In this document: one piece after another, positions 1-8,158 of the stretch
How positions within the stretch are numbered: position 1 is the stretch's first letter
Layout: every line of letters starts with the position of its first letter
NCBI RefSeq assembly: GCF_023701525.1
Contig: NZ_JAMQAW010000010.1
Span: 273,675 to 337,674, forward strand
Source of the DNA: Streptomyces albipurpureus
GTDB lineage: Bacteria; Actinomycetota; Actinomycetes; Streptomycetales; Streptomycetaceae
DNA: 64,000 bases
Reading direction: 5' to 3'
Notes under the pieces: generated by a model
What the model was told of the DNA's origin: nothing
Seen by the model: the letters and a program-made list of their open reading frames with translations, nothing else
Database searches by the model: none
Translations under genes and position numbers: made by a program

Positions 1-750
1 GCGACGATGCTCGCCGACCCGGCGCTGACCGAGGCGGACCTGACGTCCCTGACCCGCTGTACGGTCGGCGGCCAGACCATCCCCACGGCGACGATCGAGC
101 GATGGGAAGCCCGCAGCGGGGCCCCGCTGATCGAGCTCTGGGGAATGACGGAGATTTCGGGCCTGGGCACCACCCACAGCCCCCACGCACCCGCGGTACC
201 AGGGTCCATCGGCGTCTCACTGCCCGGGGTCGAGATACGGATCGCCGACCTCGCCGACACCACCCGCGGCGCCCCCACCGGGGTACCGGGTGAGCTGCTG
301 GTCCGCGGCCCGATCGTGATGCTCGGCTACCACCGAAACCCCGAGGCCACGGCGGAGGCGATCAGCCCGGACGGCTGGCTGCGCACCGGCGACATCGCGA
401 CCATGGACGCCACCGGGCATGTCTTCGTCGTCGACCGCCGCAAGGACATGGTGATCACGGGTGGCTACAACGTCTATCCCGCGGAGATCGAACGGATACT
501 CGCCGAGCATCCAGCGGTCGCCATGGTGGCTGTCGGCCCGGTGCCCGACCCGGTGAAGGGCGAACTGGCCTGTGCCTATGTCGTACGGGTCCAGGGCGCG
601 GACACCACGGCCGAAGAGCTCATCGCCTTCGCCGGGGACCGTCTCGCGGCCTACAAGCGACCGCGTCTGATCCGCTTCGTCCCCGATCTGCCCAAGACAT
701 CCACCGGGAAGATCATGCGCCGCTCACTGATCACCTCATACGAACAGTGA
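1..750 (+). CDS. Acyl-CoA synthetase / AMP-forming ligase, C-terminal part (5' end outside window)
   Basis: The frame is open from base 1, so this is the C-terminal half of an ANL-superfamily adenylating enzyme, which activates a carboxylic acid as acyl-AMP and passes it to CoA. Visible motifs are ELWGMTE (the YGMTE-like A5 loop), GWLRTGDIA (ATP ribose-binding Asp, A7), DRRKDMVITGGYNVYP (hinge, A8) and PKTSTGKIMRR near the end (A10, with the adenylation Lys). The N-terminal P-loop and most of the acyl pocket lie upstream of the window, so the substrate cannot be told. The protein ends normally. It converges on the mca operon, with two strong palindromes in between. The family is clear; the specific ligase is not. 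Confidence 0.9.
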   Translation, partial: ATMLADPALTEADLTSLTRCTVGGQTIPTATIERWEARSGAPLIELWGMTEISGLGTTHSPHAPAVPGSIGVSLPGVEIRIADLADTTRGAPTGVPGELLVRGPIVMLGYHRNPEATAEAISPDGWLRTGDIATMDATGHVFVVDRRKDMVITGGYNVYPAEIERILAEHPAVAMVAVGPVPDPVKGELACAYVVRVQGADTTAEELIAFAGDRLAAYKRPRLIRFVPDLPKTSTGKIMRRSLITSYEQ

Positions 751-792
751 TCACCGCTACCGGTGGGCGGTGGGCGGTGGCGAGCGAACACC

Positions 793-857
793 GACGATCG
801 GCCGATCGTCTCTTTCCCTCACCGGTCTCTCCAGCACCGGTGCTGGAGAGACCGGTG
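793..857. terminator. Two perfect palindromes between convergent genes
   Basis: An 18-bp perfect palindrome (793-810, centred on CGG/CCG) is followed after nine bases by a 38-bp perfect palindrome (820-857, centred on ACC/GGT, ends CACCGG...CCGGTG). They sit between the 3' ends of the ligase gene (+) and the small membrane protein gene (-), the expected place for a bidirectional terminator. The 38-bp palindrome has no unpaired loop, so it could extrude as a cruciform or be a protein site. No T tract follows, which is usual in Streptomyces. The remaining bases to 1137 hold no convincing gene. Confidence 0.55.
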
Positions 858-1137
858 CCGCCCGCCTGGACGCCGCATCCGGACCGGTCATCGCATCCAT
901 GCCGGTCGTCCCGGTGGGACCGTCATCGCGGCAGGAGCGGTCTTCACAGCCGGAAGGGGCCGCTGAGGCCCGTCTCCCGGCCGGCTGCGCCAGGGCAGCA
1001 CGGTCGCTGCTCTCCCTGACGGACCGCTACCACCGCTCGGTCACTGACCGTAATCACCCAGGGCGATCGCGGACCCGCACCCCGACCTGCCGTCACCGGG
1101 GGCGGCGCGGCTCGGCTGTCGGGTCAGCGGCCGCTGG

Positions 1138-1371
1138 TCAGGCGCCGCTGGTCCGGGGGGACTGCTCCGCCTTGGGGTCTGGAGCCTCTTCGAAGTCGAT
1201 CTGCCCCATGTGTCGGTTCATGGACTTCATCAGGAACCAGACGCCGACGGCCAGCGCCGCGAAGACCAGGAACCCGAGGACACCGGGGGTGACCTTGTTC
1301 TCGTCGAGCTCCTTGGCAAGGGTGGCCGCGTGCGTCATTGCGAGGTTTGCGCTTGCGCTCATATCAGGCAT
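1138..1371 (-). CDS. Small single-pass membrane protein downstream of mca
   Basis: A 77-residue protein of unknown function. One hydrophobic segment lies at about residues 29-46 (VTPGVLGFLVFAALAVGVWF), followed by a basic stretch (KSMNR) and an acidic, proline-rich tail, giving a probable membrane anchor with a cytoplasmic C-terminus. Its first ATG overlaps the mca stop by a few bases; a second in-frame ATG (1362) lies just after it. It is therefore almost certainly translated with mca. The same pairing occurs in other streptomycetes as I remember it, but no role has been assigned and none is inferred. Confidence 0.75.
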   Translation of the reverse strand: MPDMSASANLAMTHAATLAKELDENKVTPGVLGFLVFAALAVGVWFLMKSMNRHMGQIDFEEAPDPKAEQSPRTSGA

Positions 1372-2245
1372 TGTCGCGGATGCCCGCGAAGAGGTCGTCC
1401 TCGGGGAGGGAGGTATCGACCAGAGACTTCACCAGCTCGTACTCCTCGGTCGGCCAGACGTCCTTCTGAAGGTCCAGCGGAACCCGGAACCAGCCGCCTT
1501 CCGGGTCGATCTGGGTGGCGTGCGCGATCAGCGCCTTGTCCCGGATCTCAAAGAACTCCGCGCACGGAACGTGCGTGGTCAGCGTCCGCTCAACGTGCTC
1601 GAACTCACTCCAGCGCTCCAGCCACTCCCCGTACGGGGACTCCAGGCCGCGCGCCAGCAGCGCCTCGTGCAGAGCGACCGTACGCGGCCGGTTGAAGCCC
1701 TGGTTGTAGTAGAGCTTGAGCGGCTGCCAGATCGGCCCGAACTCGGACTCGGGGAAGCGCTCGCTGTCCGCCGCCCCCTCGAAGGCCACCATGGTGATCT
1801 TGTGGGTCATGATGTGGTCGGGGTGGGGATAGCCGCCGTTCTCGTCGTAGGTGGTGATCACCTGGGGACGGAACGAGCGGATGGATCGCACCAGCCGGCC
1901 GGCGGCGCTCTCCACGTCCTCCAGTGCGAAGCAGCCCTCGGGCAACGGCGGCAGCGGGTCGCCCTCGGGGAGACCCGAGTCAACGAACCCCAGCCACTCC
2001 TGCTCGACGCCCAGAATCTCGCGGGCCTCGTCCATCTCCTTCTTACGGACGTCGTGAATGTTCTCTTCGATGTACTTGTCACCCACGAGCTTGGGGTTGA
2101 GGATGGAACCGCGCTCGCCTCCGGTGCAGGTCACGACCAGCACATCCACCCCCTCGGACACATACTTGGCCATCGTGGCCGCGCCCTTGCTCGACTCGTC
2201 GTCGGGGTGGGCGTGAACGGCCATCAGCCGCAGCTGCTCAGTCAA
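1364..2245 (-). CDS. mca: Mycothiol S-conjugate amidase
   Basis: A cytoplasmic zinc hydrolase of the PIG-L/LmbE family that cleaves mycothiol-toxin adducts to a mercapturic acid and GlcN-Ins, part of actinobacterial thiol detoxification. The zinc motif AHPDDE lies near the N-terminus and HPDH lies mid-protein. I chose a TTG start at 2245 because GAGGATCGAG stands 3-12 nt upstream and the resulting 293 residues fit the family; the frame runs on upstream without homology. It is followed by the overlapping small membrane protein. The related deacetylase MshB shares the fold, but the genomic setting next to DUF4307 and greA favours Mca. Confidence 0.93.
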   Translation of the reverse strand: MTEQLRLMAVHAHPDDESSKGAATMAKYVSEGVDVLVVTCTGGERGSILNPKLVGDKYIEENIHDVRKKEMDEAREILGVEQEWLGFVDSGLPEGDPLPPLPEGCFALEDVESAAGRLVRSIRSFRPQVITTYDENGGYPHPDHIMTHKITMVAFEGAADSERFPESEFGPIWQPLKLYYNQGFNRPRTVALHEALLARGLESPYGEWLERWSEFEHVERTLTTHVPCAEFFEIRDKALIAHATQIDPEGGWFRVPLDLQKDVWPTEEYELVKSLVDTSLPEDDLFAGIRDNA

Positions 2246-2420
2246 GACTCGATCCTCAGTGATTCGTCGTGATGCGTCGCAAATGGTCTGTACCGTCCGG
2301 CAGGACTTCCGCCGCCCGGACGTCATGCAGGGTGCCGGTCATGAAGCCGAAGGGGGCTTCTATAGTGACCGAATCGGGGGAGGGAAAATTCCGGCGTCCC
2401 CCAGTCCTGGAGGAAAGACC

Positions 2421-2822
2421 ATGACCGCCGTGCGCGAGCAGCTTCCCGAGGGCCGATACGGGCGCTCGGCAGACCAGCGCGCCGACCGCAAGCTCAAGAT
2501 CCTAGGAGCGGTCCTGGGCGTCGGGTTCATCGGGATGGTCGGCTGGTTCGGCTATGACTACATAGCGGGTCAGAAGATCAGCGCCGAGGTGATCAAGTTC
2601 TCGGTGGTGTCGGACTCCGAGGTCCAGGTGCATCTGGAGATCCGTAAGGACGCTTCGGCGAAGGGCACCTGCACCGTGCGTTCGCGGGCCGAGGACGGCG
2701 GCGAGGTGGGCCGTCTCGAAGTGGCGGTGGACGACGGCAAGGCCAGGATCGACCAGGTGGTCAAGATCCGTACGACGTCCCTGGCGACCAGCGCGGAGCT
2801 GGCCCAGTGCACCAGCGAGTAG
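2421..2822 (+). CDS. DUF4307 membrane protein
   Basis: A 133-residue protein with a short basic cytoplasmic N-terminus, one transmembrane helix (about residues 29-47, ILGAVLGVGFIGMVGWFGYDY) and an extracytoplasmic domain of beta character that contains two cysteines (GTCTVRS and AQCTSE) which could pair. This matches the DUF4307 family, which sits divergently from mca in many actinobacteria; its role is unknown. ATG 2421 has GGAGGAAAG close upstream. About 175 bp separate it from the mca start, and this region must hold both promoters. Confidence 0.85.
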   Translation: MTAVREQLPEGRYGRSADQRADRKLKILGAVLGVGFIGMVGWFGYDYIAGQKISAEVIKFSVVSDSEVQVHLEIRKDASAKGTCTVRSRAEDGGEVGRLEVAVDDGKARIDQVVKIRTTSLATSAELAQCTSE

Positions 2823-3193
2823 CGCCGCACGGCCGGACAGCGGTGCGCCGGTAGGAGACCGGACGCCTGTCGCGTTCTCCCATCCAGGCCATCCGTGTGA
2901 CGCCTGATGGCCGTGTGACATCAGTCCGGCCCGCTGGGGCCCGGGGGCGCTCTGATCGGCCGGGCCGGGCGGCTTCGGTGCCGCCCTGATCGCGAAAACG
3001 CGGTAACGGCTGCGGAGAATCTTGACGCCGCCGGCCGGATTCCCGCACTGACCTGCACCGATGTATGTCTGAGGGCTTTTGTTCTCCCCCTTACGCCGCG
3101 AAATTGTTAGGCTCGTGGTTTCGCCCACCCAGGAAGGCACATCCTTCTGGGTAGGGCGTTGCTTTGTATTCCCAGTACCTACGAGGAGCACCT
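2823..3193 (+). promoter_or_regulatory. Intergenic region and greA leader with a hairpin
   Basis: This 370-bp gap holds no convincing gene. Close to greA, an imperfect inverted repeat at 3127-3152 (ACCCAG..AAGG / CCTT..CTGGGT) would form a hairpin in the transcript about 40 nt before the start codon. A possible -10 hexamer TAGGCT lies at 3108-3113. The Shine-Dalgarno for greA is ACGAGGAG at 3181-3188. Whether the hairpin regulates greA cannot be judged from one sequence. Confidence 0.35.
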
Positions 3194-3691
3194 GTGACCC
3201 AGACCAGCGAAAACGTCACCTGGCTCACCCAGGAGGCGTACAACCAGCTCAAGGCCGAGCTGGCGTACCTGTCTGGTCCCGCGCGCGTCGAGATCGCCAA
3301 GAAGATCGAGGCTGCGCGTGAGGAGGGGGACCTGAAGGAGAACGGCGGGTACCACGCTGCCAAGGAGGAGCAGGGCAAGCAGGAGCTCCGGGTGCGCCAG
3401 CTGACCCAGCTCCTGGACACGGCGAAGGTCGGCGAGGCGCCGGCCGACGACGGCATCGTGGAGCCCGGCATGGTGGTGACGATCGCCTTCGACGGCGATG
3501 ACGACGACACCCTGACCTTCCTGATGGCTTCGCGTGAGTACGCCAGCTCCGACATCGAGACCTACTCCCCGCAGTCCCCGCTCGGCAGGGGTGTGAGCGG
3601 CAAGAAGGTCGGCGACACGGCCGCGTACGAGCTGCCGAACGGCAAGGCGGCCTCCGTGACGATCCTGGCGGCCAAGCCCTACGGCGGCTGA
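3194..3691 (+). CDS. greA: Transcription elongation factor GreA
   Basis: A 165-residue GreA that rescues backtracked RNA polymerase by stimulating transcript cleavage. The N-terminal coiled coil (residues about 10-75) contains the LKENGGYHAAKEEQ segment at its tip; the acidic DLKEN region is where GreA places its catalytic carboxylates. The C-terminal FKBP-like domain ends with SPLGRGVSGKKVGD and YELPNGK. GTG 3194 is preceded by ACGAGGAG. It stands alone, with a strong terminator downstream. Confidence 0.95.
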   Translation: MTQTSENVTWLTQEAYNQLKAELAYLSGPARVEIAKKIEAAREEGDLKENGGYHAAKEEQGKQELRVRQLTQLLDTAKVGEAPADDGIVEPGMVVTIAFDGDDDDTLTFLMASREYASSDIETYSPQSPLGRGVSGKKVGDTAAYELPNGKAASVTILAAKPYGG

Positions 3692-3816
3692 TGACACCAG
3701 CGCTGACCGCGCACGGACGCGGTACGGGCCGAACGCCCGCAACCAGCGGATACGAAGGCGGCCCGCGAGCGTCGCCGGGCGCCGGGCCATCGGGCCGGGC
3801 GCCGATCGGACAGAGT

Positions 3817-3849
3817 CAGGGCCGGATCGCATGAGGCGATCCGGCCCTG
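3817..3849. terminator. Bidirectional terminator between greA and the ABC exporter genes
   Basis: A perfect 14-bp stem (CAGGGCCGGATCGC and its complement) with a five-base loop ATGAG. It lies between the convergent greA (+) and ABC permease (-) genes and is followed by TTCC on the plus side. Confidence 0.8.
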
Positions 3850-3876
3850 TTCCGTGCGGTGTCGCCCCGGCCGGGC

Positions 3877-4728
3877 TCAGCCAGCGGCCGAGCGGTACTT
3901 GCGCACCGCCAAGGTGCGGAAGAGCACGATGATGACGATGGACCAGATCAGCGAGGCCCACACCGGGTACTGCATGGGCCAGGCGTCGGACTGGGAGACC
4001 CCGGGGTTGCCGAACAGCTCACGGCAGGCTTGGACCGTGGCGCTGAAGGGGTTCCAGTCGGCGATATGGCGGAGCCAGGGGGTCATCTGGCTGGAGTCCA
4101 CAAACGCGTTCGAGACAAAGGTGACCGGGAAGAGCCAGATCAGCCCGCCGGAGGTGGCAGCCTCAGGCGTTCGGACCGAGAGCCCGATCAGCGCGCCGAT
4201 CCAGGAGAACGCGTATCCCAGCAGCAGTAGCAGACCGAAGGCGGCCAGCGCCTTGGGGATGCCCTCATGGATGCGCCAGCCCACCAGCAGGGCGACGATC
4301 ACCAGCACGACGATGGTGAGGGCGGTCTGGACGAGGTCCGCGAGCGTACGTCCGGTGAGGACGGCCCCCCGCGACATGGGAAGCGAGCGGAACCGGTCGA
4401 TCAGTCCCTTGTGCATGTCGTCGGCGATGCCGGCGCCGGATCCGGCCGTGGCGAAGGTGACCGTCTGCGCGAAGATGCCCGCCATCAGGAAGTTGCGGTA
4501 CTCCACGGCGCTGGTGTTGCCGCCGACGCTCACCGAACCGCCGAACACATAGCTGAACAGCACCACGAACATGACCGGCTGGATCATGCCGAAGATGATG
4601 ACTTCGGGAATTCGGGTCATCCTGAGCAGATTCCGCTTGGCGATGACCAGCGAGTCCCGCACCGATTGAACGATGCCGCCCCGGGGCAGCGGGGCCGTGA
4701 GATTGACGGCCTCCGTGGTCGTGGTCAC
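3877..4728 (-). CDS. ABC-2 type transporter permease (DrrB-like)
   Basis: A 283-residue integral membrane subunit with about six hydrophobic segments (for example VIIFGMIQPVMFVVLFSYVF, LTIVVLVIVALLVGW, ALAAFGLLLLLGYAFSW and LIWSIVIIVLF). It matches the daunorubicin-resistance DrrB group of ABC-2 permeases, with the typical NLLRMTRIPEVIIFGMIQP segment after a cytoplasmic N-terminus. It starts with GTG overlapping the ATPase stop by four bases (GTGA), so the two are translationally coupled. Known members export antibiotics or lipids; no substrate can be named here. Confidence 0.9.
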   Translation of the reverse strand: MTTTTEAVNLTAPLPRGGIVQSVRDSLVIAKRNLLRMTRIPEVIIFGMIQPVMFVVLFSYVFGGSVSVGGNTSAVEYRNFLMAGIFAQTVTFATAGSGAGIADDMHKGLIDRFRSLPMSRGAVLTGRTLADLVQTALTIVVLVIVALLVGWRIHEGIPKALAAFGLLLLLGYAFSWIGALIGLSVRTPEAATSGGLIWLFPVTFVSNAFVDSSQMTPWLRHIADWNPFSATVQACRELFGNPGVSQSDAWPMQYPVWASLIWSIVIIVLFRTLAVRKYRSAAG

Positions 4729-5744
4729 TTCGTCTTCTCCTTCTGGGATCCGCGGCCGCCCTGGCCACCGGGACGGGCCGCGTCCTCGGCCTCTTCCGCC
4801 GCCGCCTCGGCGGCATGGCCGGTGAGCGAGATAAAGACATCGTCGAGAGTCGGTCGGCGCAGACCGATGTCGTCGATCTCCACGCCCCTGGCGTCCAGGT
4901 CGCGGATGACCTCGGCCAGCAGCTTGGCGCCACCGGTGACCGGGACGGTGAGCTTGCGTGTGTGCTCGGCAACGGCGACTTCGCCCTTGCCGAAGCCCCT
5001 CAGCACCTCGGTGGCGGGAGCGATCTGATCGCGCTGGTGCACCACGACCTCGACCCGCTCGCCACCGGTCCTGGCCTTGAGCTCATCGGCGGTGCCACGG
5101 GCGATCACCTTGCCGTGGTCGACCACGCAGATGGTGTCGGCGAGATGGTCGGCCTCCTCCAGGTACTGCGTGGTCAGCAGCAGCGTCGTACCGCCCCTGA
5201 CCAGTTCCTGGATGACCTCCCACAGCTGCTGCCTGTTGCGGGGGTCGAGACCGGTGGTCGGCTCGTCCATGAACATCACGGGCGGGGAGACCACCAGCGC
5301 GGCGGCGAGGTCGAGTCGGCGGCGCATACCGCCGGAGTAGGTCTTGGCGGGTCGGTCGGCGGCATCGGTGAGATTGAAGCGATCCAGCAGCTCAACGGCT
5401 CGCTTCTTGGCATCCCGACCGCTCATTTGGTAGAGCTGGCCGACCATCTGGAGGTTTTCGCGACCCGTCAGATACTCGTCGACGGCGGCGAACTGGCCGG
5501 ACAGACCGATGGATCGGCGGACTTCATTGGGGTGCTTGAGGACATCGATGCCATTCACAACGGCCTTGCCGCTGTCAGGCTGAAGCAGGGTGGTCAGAAC
5601 TCGCACGGCCGTGGTCTTGCCGGCGCCATTGGGGCCGAGAAGTCCAAGAACCGTGCCTTCAGGGACGTCGAGATCGACGCCGTCCAAGGCCCTGACCTCA
5701 CCGAAGGTCTTGACCAGTCCTTCGGCGTAAATCGCGCCTGGCAT
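4725..5744 (-). CDS. ABC transporter ATP-binding protein (DrrA-like)
   Basis: The 339-residue nucleotide-binding subunit that powers the permease encoded just downstream. It carries Walker A GPNGAGKTTAVRVL, the signature YSGGMRRRLDLAAALV, Walker B VMFMDEPTTGLDP and the H-loop LLLTTQYLEEAD. A DrrA-type C-terminal extension follows, with the ADELKARTGGERVEVV and DIGLRRPTLDDVFISLTG segments, then a lysine- and glycine-rich tail. It is first in a two-gene operon. Three TATCGCGATA-type palindromes lie 120-180 bp upstream, suggesting repressor control, although no regulator gene is adjacent. Confidence 0.92.
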   Translation of the reverse strand: MPGAIYAEGLVKTFGEVRALDGVDLDVPEGTVLGLLGPNGAGKTTAVRVLTTLLQPDSGKAVVNGIDVLKHPNEVRRSIGLSGQFAAVDEYLTGRENLQMVGQLYQMSGRDAKKRAVELLDRFNLTDAADRPAKTYSGGMRRRLDLAAALVVSPPVMFMDEPTTGLDPRNRQQLWEVIQELVRGGTTLLLTTQYLEEADHLADTICVVDHGKVIARGTADELKARTGGERVEVVVHQRDQIAPATEVLRGFGKGEVAVAEHTRKLTVPVTGGAKLLAEVIRDLDARGVEIDDIGLRRPTLDDVFISLTGHAAEAAAEEAEDAARPGGQGGRGSQKEKTK

Positions 5745-5862
5745 AGGGAACTCCCATGGTGGCAGGTGGTTCGGGCGTCGGTGCCGGGGTGCGGACCCGT
5801 ATCGAGTAGCCCTTTATATGCGGTTACTACGGACACATCATGATCTATCCCACGCCCACTGA

Positions 5863-5925
5863 TGTCGCGATGAGACGTCGACAGTATCGCGATATAAATC
5901 GCGAATCTCAAGAGCTATCGCGATA
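5863..5925. promoter_or_regulatory. Repeated TATCGCGATA palindromes (probable operators)
   Basis: Two perfect TATCGCGATA palindromes lie at 5885-5894 and 5916-5925 (31-bp period), with related half-sites at 5863-5872 (TGTCGCGATG) and 5897-5905 (AATCGCGAA). The cluster is unusually AT-rich for this genome and lies upstream of the ABC exporter operon start at 5744. Spacing by about three helical turns suggests cooperative dimer binding. I infer control of the exporter; the regulator family is unknown, and the sites are not next to a regulator gene. Confidence 0.6.
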
Positions 5926-6378
5926 CATCGCAGCTTCATGTACGCGACACCCACACCCATCTCAGGCACGGCCCGCTGCCCTCACTCAGAGTGGCCTTGG
6001 CCGAAAGGCGCTGCCTCTGCGAGGTCACAACGCGGGCGCGCAAGCCGGTTGGGGGCGACTCAGTCGAGACCGCCGATCAGCGCTGTCGCCAGATCGCCGA
6101 AGCACGGCAAGCGGAATCGGGGTTCGCGACCGCCTTCGCCCCGACGAACGCATCCGGCCGGATGACCGACCGGAGCCGACCGGCCCGCCGGCGCACCGTT
6201 CACCTACCGAGGGGTGGGACGCGGACCATCCGCACAGGGAGGACAGTAGGCGCACCGACAGCACGGCGCCATTGGGTTTCGGCGAGCCCGCACGATCGCT
6301 CGCCGGTGAGACGGAAGGAGTCGGCCTCCCCCTTCCGTGCTTCGTCCACCGCGGACGGCCAACCTCTTCGCGAAAACG
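5926..6378. other. Non-coding stretch between exporter operators and island
   Basis: About 450 bp without a believable gene. The open frames here are short, rich in Arg, Pro and Ser, and lack a usable ribosome-binding site. Nothing else was recognised, apart from the operator cluster at its left edge and the terminator at its right edge. Confidence 0.5.
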
Positions 6379-6415
6379 ACGGCGGGCCGGGTACCTGGGT
6401 ACACCGGCCCGCCGT
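6379..6415. terminator. Strong terminator hairpin at the edge of the accessory island
   Basis: A perfect 12-bp stem ACGGCGGGCCGG / CCGGCCCGCCGT with an inner GTACC/GGTAC stem. It stands 120 bp downstream of the RhoGDI-like gene, which reads leftward, and probably ends its transcript. About 120 bp between it and the gene hold nothing recognisable, although the minus strand there has a short open frame ending in SLDTLVGEGE. Confidence 0.75.
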
Positions 6416-6535
6416 CCGCGTTACTCCCCCTCACCCACCAGGGTGTCCAGCGAGCGGCGCATGACCTCGCACCTCGCCCGCGCACGCCCCCGCTGACTGC
6501 GCCTCAGGCTCGGCCCGGAGCGCGGAGGGTTCGCC

Positions 6536-6997
6536 TCACCACTCCGTCGCCAACTTGTACGACCACTTGAAGTCAGCGTGAACCGTGCCGTCATCACCAC
6601 TGATACGCGAGCTGACGACATAGCTGCCCGCACGGGCCATCAATCCTGACGGGGCCTCCTCGACTCCGAGCCGCTTCGTGTACGGGTCAGGCAACGGGCC
6701 GTAGGAGCCCAGAGGTTGGTCCACCTTGTCGATCCTGAGCCCGGCCCGCTTCACCACATGCGCGTACCGCAGGCCCGATGCGATGCCGTGGTCCACGCGG
6801 AAGGTGATGGCGATCTGGTACTCCACGCCTTCCTTGATGATGACCGGCTGACTCAGGTCGACCGCGGCGGGGTCCACGGTCAGCGCCTTACCCTCTGGCA
6901 GCGAGTCGGACAACACGCTCAAGGTCAGCAGCGCCACTTGGGACGCTTCAGAAGACTCAGTCGGCAGCAGATCGCCATCGGTGTGAGGAGTGCTCAT
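6536..6997 (-). CDS. RhoGDI-like protein (Rho GDP-dissociation inhibitor fold)
   Basis: A 153-residue soluble protein that resembles the immunoglobulin-like C-terminal domain of eukaryotic RhoGDI along nearly its whole length. Matching blocks, compared from memory with human RhoGDI-alpha, are KEGVEY (55-60), FRV (66-68), SG (74-75), IDK-D (89-93), GSYGP (97-101), VEEAP-G (112-118), SY (125-126) and the closing W residues (145 and 153). In eukaryotes this domain holds the prenyl tail of Rho GTPases. The eukaryotic N-terminal regulatory arm that binds the GTPase switch regions is absent; only about 20 variable residues precede the domain. ATG 6997 has AGAGAGG eight bases upstream. It lies downstream of an APH-like kinase gene (199 bp gap) on the same strand. 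The ligand is unknown. Confidence 0.85.
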   Translation of the reverse strand: MSTPHTDGDLLPTESSEASQVALLTLSVLSDSLPEGKALTVDPAAVDLSQPVIIKEGVEYQIAITFRVDHGIASGLRYAHVVKRAGLRIDKVDQPLGSYGPLPDPYTKRLGVEEAPSGLMARAGSYVVSSRISGDDGTVHADFKWSYKLATEW

Positions 6998-7196
6998 CAG
7001 GGCCTCTCTTTGATGTGCCGGAGATAGCCCCCGACACCCTACCCGCAATGATCACCCTCAGAAATCAGAGCGTCACAGATAGCGACACTCTCTGTTGTCT
7101 CGATCGGCACCTGGGCCGTGCGGCGCCCGCCCAGCCGATCCGCAAGCAAAGAGCAGCGCCCCCTCGCATCACGCCCGATAGCGCTATCTGCTCTGC

Positions 7197-8009
7197 TCAG
7201 AGGCCATTCGGCGGCTCATGGGGAAACTCAAGCAGGTGTCGAAACCGGGCATTGCTGCCCGCCGCCCCTGACTCCCCCACCTTGTCGGACCAATGCCGGC
7301 AGGTGACCTCCACCAGTGCCTTCACGGCCCTGGGGTCCGCCTGCCTCCACGCGGGGAAGCTCGCCAGCCACTGCCGGGCCGACTCCGGTGTCTGGTCACA
7401 CTCCATGAGTCGCACTGCCGTGTAGGCGGCATCGACCCAGACCGGGCCCAACGCGGGCATGGCCCAGTCGATGACATACGCACTCCCCCCACGGCTACCG
7501 ATCATGAGGTTATGCGGATTGGTATCGGTGTGCAGCAGATGTCCCCCGCTCAACAACTCCTTCTCCCCCGGCTCCAGATAGCCGGCGTACCGCTCCACCA
7601 GGGGCGGTACGGGGAAGTCAGGGACGCGCAGACAGTGCATCAGCCGAAGGGTCCAGCCGATCGCCGCAAGGTCCTCACCCGTACTTAAGTCGGCGTGCCG
7701 GCCGTCGAGATGGGCGAAGACAAGGCAGTACCAACCCGCCGCCCGCGCACTGTGCCGAATGGTCGCCGCGATGCCCCGCACCGTGGGATTGATCAGCTCT
7801 TCCATCCGGAGTGCGGCGACCTCGTCCAGTTGGGATTCGCGTACTCCCTTGAGGAAGAATCGCCCGTTGCGTTGGGTGTGCAGAACCAACGCCGTTGAGC
7901 AGTTCAGCCCTTCAGTAACGACCTCCGACTCGATCACCTCCCCCGTGCGCGCTTCTACCGCTTGCCGCAATCCCCCGGGGAGGGCATCCCAACCGACGCG
8001 TTCAGACAT
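7197..8009 (-). CDS. APH-fold phosphotransferase
   Basis: A 270-residue protein of the aminoglycoside/choline-kinase-like fold. The Brenner motif appears as LLHTDTNPHNLMIG (catalytic Asp followed by NPHN), followed by VIDWAMPALG for the metal-binding Asp. The N-lobe has GRFFLKGV, which supplies the ATP-binding Lys. The start at 8009 is favoured by GGAGAGG nine bases upstream. It is divergent from an XRE regulator. Such XRE/kinase pairs are common in streptomycete accessory DNA, and nothing ties this one to drug resistance. The substrate is unknown. Confidence 0.8.
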   Translation of the reverse strand: MSERVGWDALPGGLRQAVEARTGEVIESEVVTEGLNCSTALVLHTQRNGRFFLKGVRESQLDEVAALRMEELINPTVRGIAATIRHSARAAGWYCLVFAHLDGRHADLSTGEDLAAIGWTLRLMHCLRVPDFPVPPLVERYAGYLEPGEKELLSGGHLLHTDTNPHNLMIGSRGGSAYVIDWAMPALGPVWVDAAYTAVRLMECDQTPESARQWLASFPAWRQADPRAVKALVEVTCRHWSDKVGESGAAGSNARFRHLLEFPHEPPNGL

Positions 8010-8158
8010 TGCTTGCCTCTCCAAGTGCGAGGGGACACCGACGTCCGATGCGCCCTGTCCGCTCAGTTTCTAGCCTTGGGTCACACCACACTTGCGACAC
8101 CGGTTCTTTCCGCTCCAACCAACCCATTTGTGGTCGCACTCACTCAGAATCCATGGCT

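Noticed and set aside
770..2272. A 500-codon plus-strand frame over mca
   Set aside because: It is opposite mca, which has intact zinc motifs; its own sequence is low in structure.
7197..8009. Antibiotic resistance by an aminoglycoside phosphotransferase
   Set aside because: Only the kinase fold is shared; the protein pairs with a regulator in a common streptomycete arrangement and has no feature of known resistance enzymes.
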